DNA of 64,000 nucleotides from Pseudisothecium myosuroides (Eukaryota > Streptophyta > Bryopsida > Hypnales > Lembophyllaceae). Positions 1 to 13,773 of this stretch are shown one piece after another. A model generated the notes under the pieces. That model had not been told where the DNA came from. It did no database searches and worked only from the letters and a program-made list of their open reading frames with translations. Position 1 is the first letter of the stretch; every line of letters starts with the position of its first letter. The position numbers and the translations under genes were made by a program. The DNA lies in contig OX637292.1 in the NCBI GenBank assembly GCA_951799445.1, forward strand, positions 5,149,296 to 5,213,295. Direction: 5' to 3'.

Positions 1-782
1 GAATTTTTAACCTCTCAGATTGCAAGATATTTGCATTTAAAGTGGAAAAAACAAGTATTTCAGCACATTGCGGGACTAGATTTTTTGACTTTAAACATTT
101 TTCACTTAAAATTTTTGCACTACAGAGTTTTGTGCTTCAAATCTTTATAGTGGAGAATTGAGTTGAGAGTCTAGGGGGAAAAAAAAAATTCAAAAAAACT
201 TAATTATCATTCCTAAAAATTTTATTAAGTAGAAGTAGGTATGAGGTAGAAGGAAAGTCTAAAACATTAATATATTTTAGATGGAATTAAAATACACTAA
301 TCCCAATGGTGAGATTGTTCTAGCAAGTAAACTAAACCATGAGAATTTTTTTTTTTTAAATTGCAAAAATAGCATTGAGAAATGAATCCTACAAGTTATT
401 TTTTTCAAGAAGATGTTGTAATTGCCCGAAAAACAAGAATGTCCATAACTTTTTAGTAACAAATCCAAATGAAATGAATCAAAGCTTTCCAGATAGACAA
501 AAATATAATCTACAAGAAAAAAAATATTAAAAAAAAAAATTCAAAATTTTGCCAAATTTTTCTTGCTGCCCGGACTGCCTAGTTACGAAAAAAAGTAACA
601 TATTTGGCCATAACTTTTGATTCCTATTTCCAAATGTCCTGAAATTTATTGCATATAAAAGATATTCCTCACGCCCACCTTCTATTAAAATTTAAGCTTA
701 AAATATAGAAATCTCTAATCACACAGACTTGCCCAAAATTTCTATACGGCCAAAAAACGTATGCTGGTCCTTTAGGGGTTAA
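1..782. mobile_element. TTAA-bounded DNA element, left end outside window
   Basis: The right end reads CCTTTAGGGGTTAA at 769-782, the inverse of the left end of a relative at 24276 (TTAACCCCTAAAGG). Bases 1 to about 315 match 24434 to about 24750 closely, so roughly 160 bp of the left side lie outside the window. TTAA target sites with ends starting CCC are typical of the piggyBac superfamily; that class is an inference because no transposase is encoded. Confidence 0.6.
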
Positions 783-1465
783 ACCATGGTTAACATTCTT
801 TCTTCTCTCCATTGATATACTACATGAATTTTCTTAATCTTCTTCAAAGAACATTAATTGGATGAAGTGTACTTTTTACAACATCATTATCCACCCAGTG
901 GATTGTATAGCACTTAATCCCTACATGGAAGACCAAACATTTAACTTTCAAACAACTATTGAATGCAAATGTGGTTTTAGCATAAACAATATAGGATTTT
1001 TCATTCGTCTAAATGTTTGTAGATTCTTGTATAAATTCTCTGACAATTGTACACTATAAATATTAAAAAAAATTTCTTTGCAGATATTCTTAACTTCAAA
1101 GGGCACAAATTGGTTTGATTTTAAAAAAACCCTTTTTCAATTAAGAAACGACCTGAATAAATAAATAAAACAAAAATCTAAAAAGTCACCACAATTAGAA
1201 CTAGAAAAATTTGAATTTCAAGGGAAAAAAATCTTTTTAAAGTAAAAAATAAAAAATTCCAATATACAATCAAATTTAGAGGAAACTTTCAAATTTTGCT
1301 TTCAAATTTTATTGAAAATATTGGATAGTTTAGTAGTCAATCTAACGGTGTATGGATATGATCTAGAGATCAAATTTTACAACTTTTGATTGAAATTCAT
1401 CATTTAATCATTCTTCTAAGATTCTAAAACCACATAGTTGCATTTTATATATACTAAATACATTT
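783..1465. repeat. AT-rich tract with a dispersed repeat relic
   Basis: No gene is visible. Bases about 1135-1465 resemble 33070-33360, sharing stretches such as the run around 1304-1320 (caaattttattgaaaat) and the ATGGATATGATC-like part near 1351. The relic ends where the more GC-rich upstream region of the LRRC9-like gene begins. Confidence 0.4.
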
Positions 1466-2905
1466 GGGGTTAAGAGGTCAAATCCGGAAATTGACGGTTA
1501 AAGCATCACGAACTCAGGACAAGCAGCGGTTGCCCATGACCGCGAGCTTCTTCCCGTGGAAACTCATTCAGACCTCTGCTGCCTGCAATCGTCGCAGCGA
1601 TCGCGTTTCCGCGGCGCTATCGAAGCGGAAGATGGAGTACACACCGATTTCGCTTGACTCCATTGAATCAAGCTTGCACGATTGCGGTTTCGGTGATGCA
1701 AAAATGTGCGAAATTGGATCACATTTGACTTGAGTGGCAAATGTGTTTATACGGTGACCTAATTTACAGCCATGGAGCACCACGGTGCTGTGGTCGTTGT
1801 GTTTGTTGCAATGGCGGATAGATAATGTTATTAATCCAGACTGCGTAATTTCTTAATTCTTGGCTTTTTCTATCTGAAGATTCTGCGGAATTGAGTTTTT
1901 GGAATGCTTCAAGCTCCGGGTGCAGAATTGTCCTGGCGGGGGAGCCTTTGGTAGAGCTGAAGGCTGTGTCACTGGAAAACGAAATATTCTCCTTCTCACG
2001 GTTTCTCAATCGCGTTTTGGATTGCCTTACACTGCGGTTTCTTCGTTTCTGCTTGCAAAAACTCTGTTCTGAAGCTGTAAGATTGCGAAACGTTCAAATG
2101 GTAACTGAATTAGAAAACGGAGAATGAGAATGTTTTGTTTTCCTGTGACTTTGGCTGAAGGACTATTGGTGAGTAGAAGCTGGCAGGGTTGACTATGGCT
2201 GGTGGCAATTGACGTCGCCTTAGTATTCCGGGAATTACATTGCCTGCCCAGTGCCAAGATCAGTTTTATATCACTTGACGCAATGAAAGGTGAACTGAAA
2301 ATCAACGGGTTGAACGATGTTGGAGAATTTGAAACATCGGAGAATGTGTCACCGAATCTGAAATTTTGATCATGATTGGCATTGTGGGACGCCAAACCTG
2401 GACCGTGAAGGGCTTTCAGGTGGAGGCGTTGAACGTGAATGATGAAACGATAAACCTAATATCAGGGTGTTAGGGCACAGAGGAAGTGAGAGACCAAGGA
2501 GCAGGTGAAAGCAGATTGATTTTCCGTGGGAACGAGCGATAGTGTCGATCGTTAACAGAGACAGGCAGTAATAAACCCCGGATGAGTTTCACGTGTACCG
2601 ACGTTTATGTTATGGACGTTTTTCGGCAAAGGCGTGTTCAATTTAGCTACCTTCGCATTTTTCAGGGTAGCGAAGACTTGGTTGTAAGTGAATTAAGAAG
2701 GAAACCTAAAGCATGTGTGCGGGTGGTCAAGCTCCACGCAAATAGTTTTTGTGAGCAATGCCGACAGTTGAGAAAATTGTAGAGTGTGTGGGCCACGCAC
2801 GCGCTACATGTCCACAGCTTGATTCTGCTGTTGAATCTCTTGAAGCGTTGGGTTGGTCAAGGTGAACCTGGGGGTGAAGATTTTTGACAATAGTGTGGTA
2901 TCACA
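1466..2905 (+). promoter_or_regulatory. Upstream region / probable 5' UTR of the LRRC9-like gene
   Basis: Base composition rises from AT-rich repeat to a mixed sequence that continues into the gene. The open frames here (1464-1733, 1891-2127, 2582-2782) are short, lie in unrelated frames and resemble no family I know. No TATA box or start site can be fixed by eye. A promoter plus untranslated leader is inferred from position only. Confidence 0.35.
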
Positions 2906-5900
2906 ATGATGAAGAACTTGAGGGACGTACTTCGGTATGTCTCACCCGAAGAGAATGAAGGTACGTATTTCTCCTACTACTATGCAATGGTTGAGTTGAA
3001 CGTGTTTTCGCTCTGCTTAGATTGCGTCGTGCATAAGATTGTAAATCTCGACGGATACCCTGTGTCATATGGAAAGAATCTGAATCATGTAATATACAGC
3101 TTAGATGTCAGAAACCGCTTCAGTGTAGAGTCTTGATAGAGTAATTATGTGCTCATCAGGAGAATCAACCGACCAAAATACGGATAATGAGGATCCCACT
3201 CGGAAGGCTCGGCGATGGCCCATCAGCAGACGCTACATGGAAGCAGGTTTACAATCTTATGCACGTTAGGTCTGTGTTATGTATCCTTCCATTGCATATG
3301 GCCTGATGTAAAGCAACTGTCTCAAAAGCATTGAAGTATTTGAAGGAAGGCGAAGAATTTGATCAATGAAAATTGGTCGCTGAGCACATTGTTGACTGAA
3401 AATGGCAAGGATTGCTTGGCCACATACTGTTTATTAGAACTCTCCAGTCAGTGATTCTTGTCATGGTAGACTTTCACCAATTCAACTAGGCAACTAGGTA
3501 ATTTAACTATACTCTTTTCCTTATCGGGCGTGGAGTAAGGGGTTTGGTTGGGAAACAGCCTTGCAGGATATCTGCGAATATAATGACATCAGTGAAGAGC
3601 AGCTGGTCTCGGCTCCTGAAACCATTGTCTCAATTGAGATGTTTCTGTACAACTTCCCGCACATCTGCTGCATGTCCTTCTTCCCCAATCTCGTGTCTCT
3701 TTCTCTGGTCCAGCAGAATCTTCTCTCCATCGAAGGTCTCCATTACTGCCCGCATCTTGAATTGCTTCGTCTCAGCGAAAATAGCATTCAGAGGTAATTT
3801 CATGGTCTGCTTCTGCGCAATAAACCTTTGTTGAATATGCCTGACATCCGCAGATGAAATGACCTATATTCTAGAGTAGGCTTCGCAAATGAAAACATTC
3901 TACTTGTTGCTATTATAGACGATGAAAGTACAGTTGGATCCAATGTACAGCAGAGTCAGCGTCCACAATCTTCGATTCGTCCACAATCTGAGGTGTGCTT
4001 ATTCTTATGCTTGATTACTCCCAAAGTGCAGGATTGAAGGTCTGGGAAACTGCCTGAAACTGAAGGAGCTCTTTCTGCACAGCAACCGGATTAATCGCAT
4101 CACTGGAGTAGCGCATCTCACGAACCTCGACGTGCTATGGTTGTCCAATAACGAGATTCGTACGGTAGACGGTCTTGGTGACCTACGCCTGAAAGAGCTT
4201 AGCCTAGCTCGAAATCCCATCAGTCAGCTGGGTGAGGTGCTCAACATGAAGGAACTGGAGTTCTTGAATGTCTCTGCCACCAACATAGGCTCTTTTAAGG
4301 TGGTTCTGCTCGTTAATACCAAATCTCATTTTGCTCCTTTTCAGGGCTACATATTTCCATTACCATGAGCTCCCAGTTTGAACGACAATTTTCCCCCGCT
4401 CCATATTGTGTATTTCGATTTCTTCTCTCGACCTTAGGATGGGAAGTAATAGTGCTCAAGAGCGTAGTCGTATTGCTCATATATCATCTCCATGTACAAT
4501 GGCTTATTCAGCCTCAACTAACAGGTAAGTGGGCGCTTTATTTTTTCTTGGAGATTTGTCAAGGGCACATGATAGACTTCTTACTTTCATAATGCAGTGG
4601 GACAATTTCAAAACACGAGACGATGATCTGTCAAACTAAGGGCTTCAGGGGCCTGCTTAATATCGGTTTCCTCTCGCTTTGTAGTTTTAGAATTATGTTG
4701 CATGTGCAAAAAATTATTTTTCCCGGTTTGTAAGAATGAATTTCGATGCAAGTAACTTGTGCCTAAGCAGAAGGATTTGCCTCTGTGGGTGGTTTCCAGG
4801 AAATAGGCAACTTGACAAGGTTAAAAAACTTGAAAGACCTCCGATTCTCAGACCCACAGTGGGGGGATAGTCCTCTTGCACTTCTCCACAATTACCAGGT
4901 ATTGTTTACCAGGCATGCTCACAAACTAGTTACTTTATGAGCATTGTCTTGTCAAGCTGTCAAAAATATGATCAGCTGGAGAGAAGCAAAGTCGAGTCAT
5001 TGCTACGCGACTTTTATTCTTCGTGGTCAGTCGATGTGTATTTGTGCAAACATTGATATGCAACAACACCAGTCGCTTGACTTGTCCTTTTTCCAGTTGA
5101 TTTTAGGGATTTGAGAACTCTCTCGTTTTAATTTGAGGATTTCTGTATACAGCAAAGTGAGATGATGTTGTCCAACTTTACGTAATAATTTGAACTATGT
5201 AGAAAGGGTGTGCAGACTTACATTTTGTTCCGCCTCCGCCAATTACAGTCAGTGGACACAGTGGATTTGACAGACGAGGCGAAACAAGCTGCGAGAGCCA
5301 TGTATACAAGGAAGCGGGTTTACTACAACATGTGCATCAAATCACTCCAGCAAAATCGCAACAACAACGCAAATCCCTGTCTAAAAGCTGATATTCAAAG
5401 AATTAAAAGCTTGCAAAAGTAACTCTTTAAATTTTATTTTCTCCTATACTCCCATTATCCTGTCTACAGTGCTTGGGCAGATTATTTATCGACGGCTAAG
5501 GTGGATGGTTTTGAACGAAGATCCTCCGTTGCAGTATTTCTAAAAATGTATTACCGATGACGGGATTGTCTTCAGGAATCTTTCAAAGCTAATAAAGACC
5601 CGCAAGGACATGGAAAAGGAGATGTGTGAAGAACCAGATGTTGAAACTGCAAGGACGGGGAATGATAAGGTTGACTCGCGGAAGAGTAAAGAGTGGTGGG
5701 TTCAAATAAACGCCAAAATCGCTATTATCGACCAGCAGATTTCGAATTTGATAAAGCACCTTGACAACCTTCGCACCCTACTTCAACTAGGAAAAGCCAA
5801 GGATCAGGCTGCCGTGGATTTAAATATACACTGGCTTATGGTTGAGCTTGATACTGGTAACCGCCGTACTTGTTCTGAAATTATTCCTTGTCAGGGAAAA

Positions 5901-8900
5901 TATCATGTCAATCAGCCCATTTTTTCAGTTACTCGGTTCAGGTTGGCCATAATCTGTCCAGAGGGCTTTAGGTGCATGAATTCTAAGAGAAGGATGGTCT
6001 ACTGTGCACTCTGCATTCCGCTAGTTTTCCAAGCAGGAATAATTCGTTCTTCGATCTCAAACCCAATCCTATCCTATCGTATCCTTTCCCAAATTTGAAG
6101 TCGTAGATGTCATGCCTGTCTTTTTACTTAGAACCCGCGGCCGATATTTCAACACTGCCACTGATAACAAGACTATCTCTGTGCAGGGGGCAACGTTCGA
6201 ATGGAGGTTGGAAACTCGAAGGACGCCTGGTTTAAGAGCTGCATGGATCTCGTGATGTCGCGATTCTTCCCTGTAGACTTTGTTCCGTTTTCTATTTCTG
6301 GAATGCAGGTGCTAAAGGTCACACGTATTCACAACCGATTTCTTCAGGAACGTTTCGAGCGGACTCTCGAAGGTCATGTGAGTCACTACTTATCTTGCGG
6401 AAGTAGTAACTCTTTCCAAACTTAGTCTGTCTCGGTGCATCTCATTTATGGCGAGGTAATTTATTGCAGTGGTAGACTTAATTAATAACTAGGCGAAAAT
6501 TCTTCTGGAACCAGAAATTTATTTTTTATGTTTGAAATATCTTTGCTGCTGCAGATACAGAAGGGCAGCAAAAAACATGTGGAGTATTTACTTTATGGAG
6601 AGACATTGCAAGCTCCTGATGAGCTACAGTGGATTATTGAAGAAGGATTTCCGTTTTCTGCGAATGACCATAATCCGAATATGTCTACAGGAGCTGTCGT
6701 TCTTTCAAATTCTATTGCCCTGGCTGATATGTGCCGCTTACAGGTACTATTTTCCAGAAAGATTGTTTTTCCTCATCGCATCGCTGGTATTAAGGATAGT
6801 TGATTAAAGATAGCGGTCGGTTCTGGTTTACAATAGTATATCATTCTGCAGGAACCGGGTTGCACTGATAATCGGAAGTAAATGCTGCCGAACACTAGTA
6901 TCACAGCAACTAATGAGCGCGTTCCTTGTGCTCTGGACGTTTCTGTAGTAGCAGCTATGGGTGACCGTTGGGTTACTTAGCTATTACTAACCTACAAATT
7001 ATGAGATAAATTTTCCTGCAACCTCTGAGTTGCCCTTTCTATCAATGGCTCTTAGCAGGCCATTGCAGAGCAGACATCTGATGGAAGCTGCAAAGGCAAA
7101 GCAACGGGTTGGCTATTGGTCGTGAAGACATGCTTAGGTGCCTCAGTTCGAGATACTATCCATGCTTTTACGAGAAATCCACGCGCTGCCATCGTAATAA
7201 ATGGAGTCCTTCAGACAGGTGAACTCCGTCATCAGACACCCTCTTAAGTGGCATTTCGTTCACTTCAGCAAGTATTAAGACGCTTTCACAGGCAATTTCG
7301 TGATATCATGAAGCTGATATTTTCCAAACCTAACCGCCAAGTCATGTAGCTCCAACTCTAGCTCAAGTGTGCTAGAGCTTTAACACGCCTCTTTTAGGAT
7401 ACTTCATGATCTTATTCATATCAGTGAGTCATCGAGCGTTTTCGGATCATCCTTACAGAGCGACCTGAGTCAACCTTCAGGACCGTATTGCAATCCTGAG
7501 GTTGTTGTACGCGTCATATAGATGTACACTGCACAATTCTTGCTGAAAGAGTACACAGCAGAAAGTTTCAGATAGATTTACAGCTGTAGGTCGGCTCCCT
7601 TACTGCTTCGTTTCTGACCGTTTTTAATGATATGTAGCAATTAGTTTAAGGTACATCAAGATTTCAGACTTTAACTTCTGCAGCCTTTGCAGTTGGTAAT
7701 GCCAAATATGCGCAAGTTTGGTCCTTGAGATTTTGCTATTTTACATGTTTCTGCCAAAGATAATCCTATTGGTGGGAAATATCAATGCCTTGATTTGTGA
7801 CATGGATGAATTTGTTTCGCCTGCAGAGGGAGAAAATTTTGCTCCTGCTAAGAAAACATCGTATCCACATGCTGACTCAGTGTACAGAACTCACCCTGTG
7901 GACCCCACGCAGCGCTCGTGGTCAGTGTTTGACTCAGCCACTGTGGTACCTGAATATTTAGTGGAATATGAATATAGCTTCGAGGAATCTGATACTAGCA
8001 AGCTAGATCCTGTCGCTGCGATCCAGAATTTTGCGAAGCTTTCAAAGGGGACAGCCTTGACCAACGGGCACACTGAAGATGTTCATCCTAGAGAATCTGA
8101 AGGGAAAGGAAAATGCCACCTCCAAATAACAGAAAATGAATGCCCCAATTCTTATGATCTGGTTTGTTCCTCTAGACCGCACTCAGGAAAAGGTGTTGCT
8201 CTGTCCGTTGAGTATCTTCAAAGAAGGAACGGTTTGGGGGGCAGTTTTTTGCACTTGTCCTATCTCAACCTGCACAACTGTAATATTACAGGAGTGGACT
8301 TACTGCGTGGTCTTCCTAGCCTCAAGGTCCTTGTGTTATCCTTTAACAAGATATCTCAAATAACCGGGTTGCAAGATTTGTGTGTGCTGGAAAAATTGGA
8401 CATGAGTTACAACTTGTTGAAAAGGATTGACGGTCTAAGCGGTCTTAACAACTTGATCACATTGGACCTGGCTGGAAATGAAATATGGTGTTTGGATGAT
8501 CTTGGTCTTCTGCAGTTGCAGGTGTGCTGATCATTCCTTTCTTTCCTATGAGATTAGTATTCAGCGAGAATTAGAATTCAGATTGGTAGTAAATTTTGAA
8601 ATTTTGAGTTTTGACAAGTCCTATGCAGGTGCCGAGGCTATTAAATTTGAATTTGCGAAGCAATCCTATTGTTGATGAATCGAATTATCACTCTCTAGTT
8701 CTGCGAGCCTTGCCCTCACTTGCAGAGCTTGACAGCAAGACAGTCACGACAGGTTAGTGAGCTCAAGGACTTGCTTGCCGAGCATGTGGTGCGGCATATT
8801 TTGTAGTAGTTTCACGAATTTAAGGTGAATTTATTAGTCCGCTGCTTGCTGATCATTATTTCCGATTGTGCTGTATACTCTGACCAGAAGACCGCATTGC

Positions 8901-11900
8901 AGCTATGAGTAAATACTCTCCTCAGCCCATAGTATTTCCAAGCATCACAGGGAGATGTGAGAGACAGCCAGCAACGTCAGCTGTTTCATTATCCTTCAAT
9001 GAGCATGATTTGGAGAACGCCATCAACTTCCATCGGCCTAAAGGAGTTCCTGAAGTTGTGGATGGAAAAGCGGGAACAAAACCAGTTGAAAAGGTTACCC
9101 GCACAGCAACACCGAAGATGAGTGGGCAAAAACAACTTGCAGATCCGTTCAGATTAAGTCCCTACAGGCTAAACCAGTTCACAAAATTTCACAGGATAGA
9201 GACTTCATCTAAGAGAAAGTCGGTGCACTCGACGAAAGAAGGTCCAGCTTGCTGTGAAGGGGTTGACGAGGTTCATTTGGAGCAACGGAAACTCAAGACC
9301 ATGTATTGCTTTGACAGGTTGCCAAACCTGAGGCGTCTGTTCCTATCTGGAAATGAAATATCGGTGATTGCAGGTCTTGATAATTGCACCATGCTGGAAG
9401 AGCTCATTTTAGACGACAACGTTATTAAACAGGTACTGCGAAAATAACATTTGAAACTTTCTGTATTGTGATCACGACTGGTATTTGGAAGATTGTAGTC
9501 ATTCACAACGCTGTGCTTAGCATCACCCATTTTTCACCTCCCTATTCACCTTCTTGCAATTGCGTGTGCACAGATTGTCCTCTAAGAAAGTATGCACATT
9601 TAGTACTTAGATCTTATAGCAATGCCCGTCGTTACGTTGAATTGATGACACCTTTCGTATGTTGAGTTCCCAAATGGTCTCTCGCGTATGGCTTGCAGGT
9701 TTCTGGGATCAGCAAATTGCAATTGTTATGGAGATTGGACCTTGGTTGCAACCAGCTGACCTCATGCATCGATGTTGGCGCTTTCACCACTATTGAGCAG
9801 CTTTCAATCGATAACAACCAAATATCATCCCTTAAGGTTCATTCCTTTTCCTTTCGAATCTTGTCTGACATCAATATTTTGCATTTGTCCTTGGAGAGTG
9901 TGCACATACCTATAGAGTCGATTCATACGTATTGAACAATAAGTGACATTGCAGACAATGGATACAATGGAGAAAGATGTTTGAATAATTGTTTGCATTA
10001 TTTTGCAGGGGATAGAGGGTTTGGTATTGCTGATGGAGTTATATGCTCAGAATAATCAACTGATGAAAATAGTGGAGATTAATTATATCCGGGATTTGCC
10101 CAAATTGATGGTCGTGAATTTCTGTGGCAATGCCTTTTGTGAAGCTCGTGACTATCGATTGTACACAATCTACTCACTTCGTAAACTCAAAGTAAGATAC
10201 ATTGACGACCTGGAAATGACTCTACTTGCTGGCTAAGACTGTTCAATAGCGCTCTGCCTCTTTCCTCTAGATGTGAAGAATTCACGCCGGTGAACTCAAG
10301 ATGTGCAAAATCTTACAATGAGACATGGAAAACTCTATTACACCTCACAGTTGGTTGTCTTTCTGCAGGTTCTGGACAGCGTTAATGTGAACAGTACTGA
10401 ATTAGCAGATGCACGGAACAAGTATACAGGGCGTCTGCAAAAGGAGGTTGTGGAGGAGTGTGTTGGCTACAAACATCTCGAAGCTTTGCAGGTGAATATT
10501 TGTGTGGATTCATTCTAAAGAGGCTCAATAGTCGACATTGAAGCTCAAGGAGTCTACTTCCTCACCTGGGGGTTCTTACTGACCCCCATAAATTGTTTAT
10601 GATCTTAACATTCAGAAGTCGATGTTCCTGTTAGCCTTACATGAGTCGATACAGCTTGAGAGTAACCTTCAAGCGAAGTGAATCCAAGGAACAAAATTTC
10701 GTTCCCCAGATGTCAAACCCGTGTCATCTTGATAATGGAAAGATTGAGGAAAAAGCTGCATTCTTAAGAACTAAGAAGTTTGAGGTCCTAATGGAAACGG
10801 GGGCTTTTGGTTCAGGTATTGGATTTGTCCGAGCAAAAAATACGGCACTGTGGAGATGTTTTTGAGTCACTCGAATTTCAGAATTTGAGAGAGCTCAATC
10901 TCAATAACAACATGATCTCTTCATTGCATCCCCTCAGGTGATGTGCCGAATTTTAGTTGTATCAGTCCTTTGCAATTGGAATTGAGTTCTAAGCAACAAG
11001 ACCTCCTCGGATATTGAGAAGTTCTTGTTGATCTCTACATTCGAGGTTCTCACTGTGTGCATGATCAGCAGTCGGTTCCAAGGAGGTACTGATTATTTGT
11101 AGCACTCGGTACCTGCAAGCTTACTATGTGCTTCTGAAACAGTAAAGCGGCTCTACAGAAATTAGTGTCTTCTTGAATGGGAGCTTAGAGATGTTCAATT
11201 TCGTTTGTCTTCAATGATCGAGTCACAAACGAAAGTATGTGGGATTTCATGATGCAGGTACTTATCCAATCTGCTAATTTTGAGGTTAGAGAACAACAGT
11301 ATCGAAAATGGGCCATTGCTACAGACCCCCCGTCTTTCCCCCACCCCGGAAGCGGCACAGAGTGAGTGTGAGGGCGGAAGGCAGGGGAAAACAGTCCACG
11401 CAGTTGCGAGCACGTCTAGCCATGCGTTGCCATCGCTTGAGGTTCGTGATAGATTAACCCGTCGAGCTTATCGATTGAATGTTTATAACAAGATAGATTG
11501 TGCGCACTTTTTTCCCGTGCGCAACATTACACTCATTGTTGGTACGGCTTAGGCTCAAGCAATTGGCAGTGTCACTTCTGCTGCAATAAGATTCTGAGTA
11601 CATTTGATGTGGATCGACGTTCTTGAAATCACTGACAGAATAGGTCTTTTTGCTCTAGTCTGCTCGCCGAAACTTGCGAGGCCAACTGATCTCACTCCAG
11701 TTGTAAATCGAACGGTGTATAACCTTTTAAAAGACCCTCTGATCCATCGAACTTTATGAGGGAATCTAATCGAGCAGGTTGGAAAGATCCATAGGTGAAT
11801 CCACATCTTCTGTGTGATGCAGCTATACCCAGTAATATAGTTCGTGAATGCCACGAACTTCCTATTAGTGTCGTCAGGTGGCTTGTGGTCTCTCGCTTAA

Positions 11901-13773
11901 AAAGATGTGCTGTTGATGGACTTACAGGTATTGGAGCTGAGTGGGAATAACATAGTCAGTATCATGTCTTTGCGGCTGTCTAGTTTTCCAATGCTCAAGC
12001 ATCTGTCCTTACAAGACAACAAAATCACGAAGGTAAGAACTCAACATTGAAAGTTCATAAATGCCCCTATCTGTGACACATGCCTGTTGACACTATACAC
12101 ATCTCGTACATTGACTCCAAGTAGAAATCTTCGCTCTGACAACAGTATCCACCCTCGATTTCAAGTGATGACCTTTAGCAAAAGCAAGTTCCATTTCTGA
12201 AATCATCTACGTCGTTTATGAGTAGCAACCTCTGAAGAAGTCCTAAATAATGTACCACTCCAGTATGAGCAGAATTATTTGGCTAATATATTGCATTACA
12301 TCCGGTCTGATCAACGGACGTGCATGTTTCTTTATCGTGCAGGTTGATGGAATGGAAAATTTAAAACATCTTGAGCATTTACACTTGAATCGCAACTGCA
12401 TTAAAGAGCTGGATCCAGGATCATTTGCAAGCTTGCAAAATCTACAAGTTCTGCACCTCGGCGACAACTCTCTCAAGACCCTGGTGCACATCGGGGGACT
12501 GATTTCCCTGGAGAGTTTGGACCTGACATCAAACCTTCTTACTCCTAATCGACTCGGAGGTTTCGCAAGCATTGATTACTTGTCTCCATTACCCAAGCTG
12601 ACAAAGCTTTGGTTGAACAACAACCCGGTAATAGTAACACACATGCCATAACAGAGAGAAGAGCGTAAAAAACAACTTGTCGTTGAGCTCACTCAAAGTC
12701 CGTAGGATAGTCTTGCAGAAAGGTGGGTATACCGACCGACTCTACGGTATCTTGACGCCTATGCAATCGCAAATTGCTACAAGAGTCCACTTGTGATCTA
12801 TCGCGTGCAAACACTTTAAAACTCACCTTTTTGGAGAACGCGCCTGTTCACTAAGACGTTTTGACGGGCATGAACAGATGAGCAGGCAAAATCATTATCG
12901 GAATTCTGTCATTAGTAGGCTGGAACATCTTGAGCAACTTGATGGACGACCGATATCTCAGGTCCATCTTCTATCATCTAATTGTGCAAATCAGATTTTA
13001 GGTTCTACTATACTGACAACAGGGGTAGCCGCAGTTGATTCTGGACGGCGATCTCATTGATTTCTTCCATATCGATGATTGGGGATGTGGCCTCAAACAC
13101 CTCCATTTAGTGTTTTTAATGGTCTGGTTGAAATCCAATTCATCCGGCATTGAAACCAAGAATGGAAGGTGATGAAATTTGTATGGAGAATGCAGTTGAG
13201 CTTACCACCTCATCCTCCTTTTCTGTGCCAAGAGAATGGGATGAAGTTTGAAATTCAATGAGTTTGCTTAGGTCAAACTAGCAGCTTGATAACTATTACA
13301 TTTTCTCAAATTTTCCAAGTGCTCCTAGTGTTTATTGAACCGTTTTGTGTTACATTTATATGCAGGAGGAGAGGCAAGACGCTGATGCATATGCATCTGG
13401 GAAGGAGCTTAACACTCTTGTTTTGGATCCAAACGTATTACTTGAGAGCGCGCCCAACTCGATGTCTGTTGGTGGCCAAATCAAGGTTCCACTGAAAGTC
13501 ACGTCCTTGAATTTTGACACCATGTGCGCATCCCAACCAACAATCCTGAACGGGTTGCGTGGATATGGAATCAATCAAGCTAGCACCCAAAATACGTCGC
13601 ACAATTCCCATTTGAATTCACAATACAACTCGCAGAAGCAACGGGAGCAGTTTGATTCAAAGCAAGTTGGGTCTCTGGTGCGAAAAGGTAGCAGAGCGGA
13701 GAACAAACTCTTCATGTTGCCATTTCAGACTTTTCCGAAAAATGTCAGCCCCGGAAAGGAGAGAATCCCCTAA
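2906..13773 (+). CDS. LRRC9: LRRC9-like leucine-rich-repeat protein, 21 exons, 1558 aa
   Basis: Exons: 2906-2960, 3559-3793, 4032-4299, 4800-4898, 5216-5418, 5576-5856, 6187-6377, 6555-6743, 7059-7218, 7827-8521, 8629-8752, 8888-9432, 9699-9836, 10009-10191, 10369-10491, 10816-10937, 11258-11441, 11928-12032, 12343-12627, 12878-12961, 13366-13773. They sum to 4677 nt, every junction is GT-AG and phase is kept. Residues about 45-185 are LRRs of the SDS22-like type (LKELFLHSNRINRI, LDVLWLSNNEIRTV). The linker and helical part (190-400) match vertebrate LRRC9 in order: LLHNYQ, a YYNMxIKxLQ stretch, WFKSCMDLVMSRFF. Residues about 560-600 hold VPEYLVEYEY, and further LRR blocks run to about 1420 (SYLNLHNCNITG, LRRLFLSGNEISVI, LRELNLNNNMISSL). 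The C-terminal 130 residues are low complexity. Vertebrate LRRC9 is around 1450 aa. Its role is poorly known and linked to cilia. The first exon (18 codons) is the least certain; it was chosen because its donor and phase fit. Confidence 0.85.

Noticed and set aside
6852..6877. Possible 26-bp micro-exon in the LRRC9-like gene
   Set aside because: It has AG and GT borders, but including it would break the reading frame; joining 6743 directly to 7059 keeps phase and a sensible protein.
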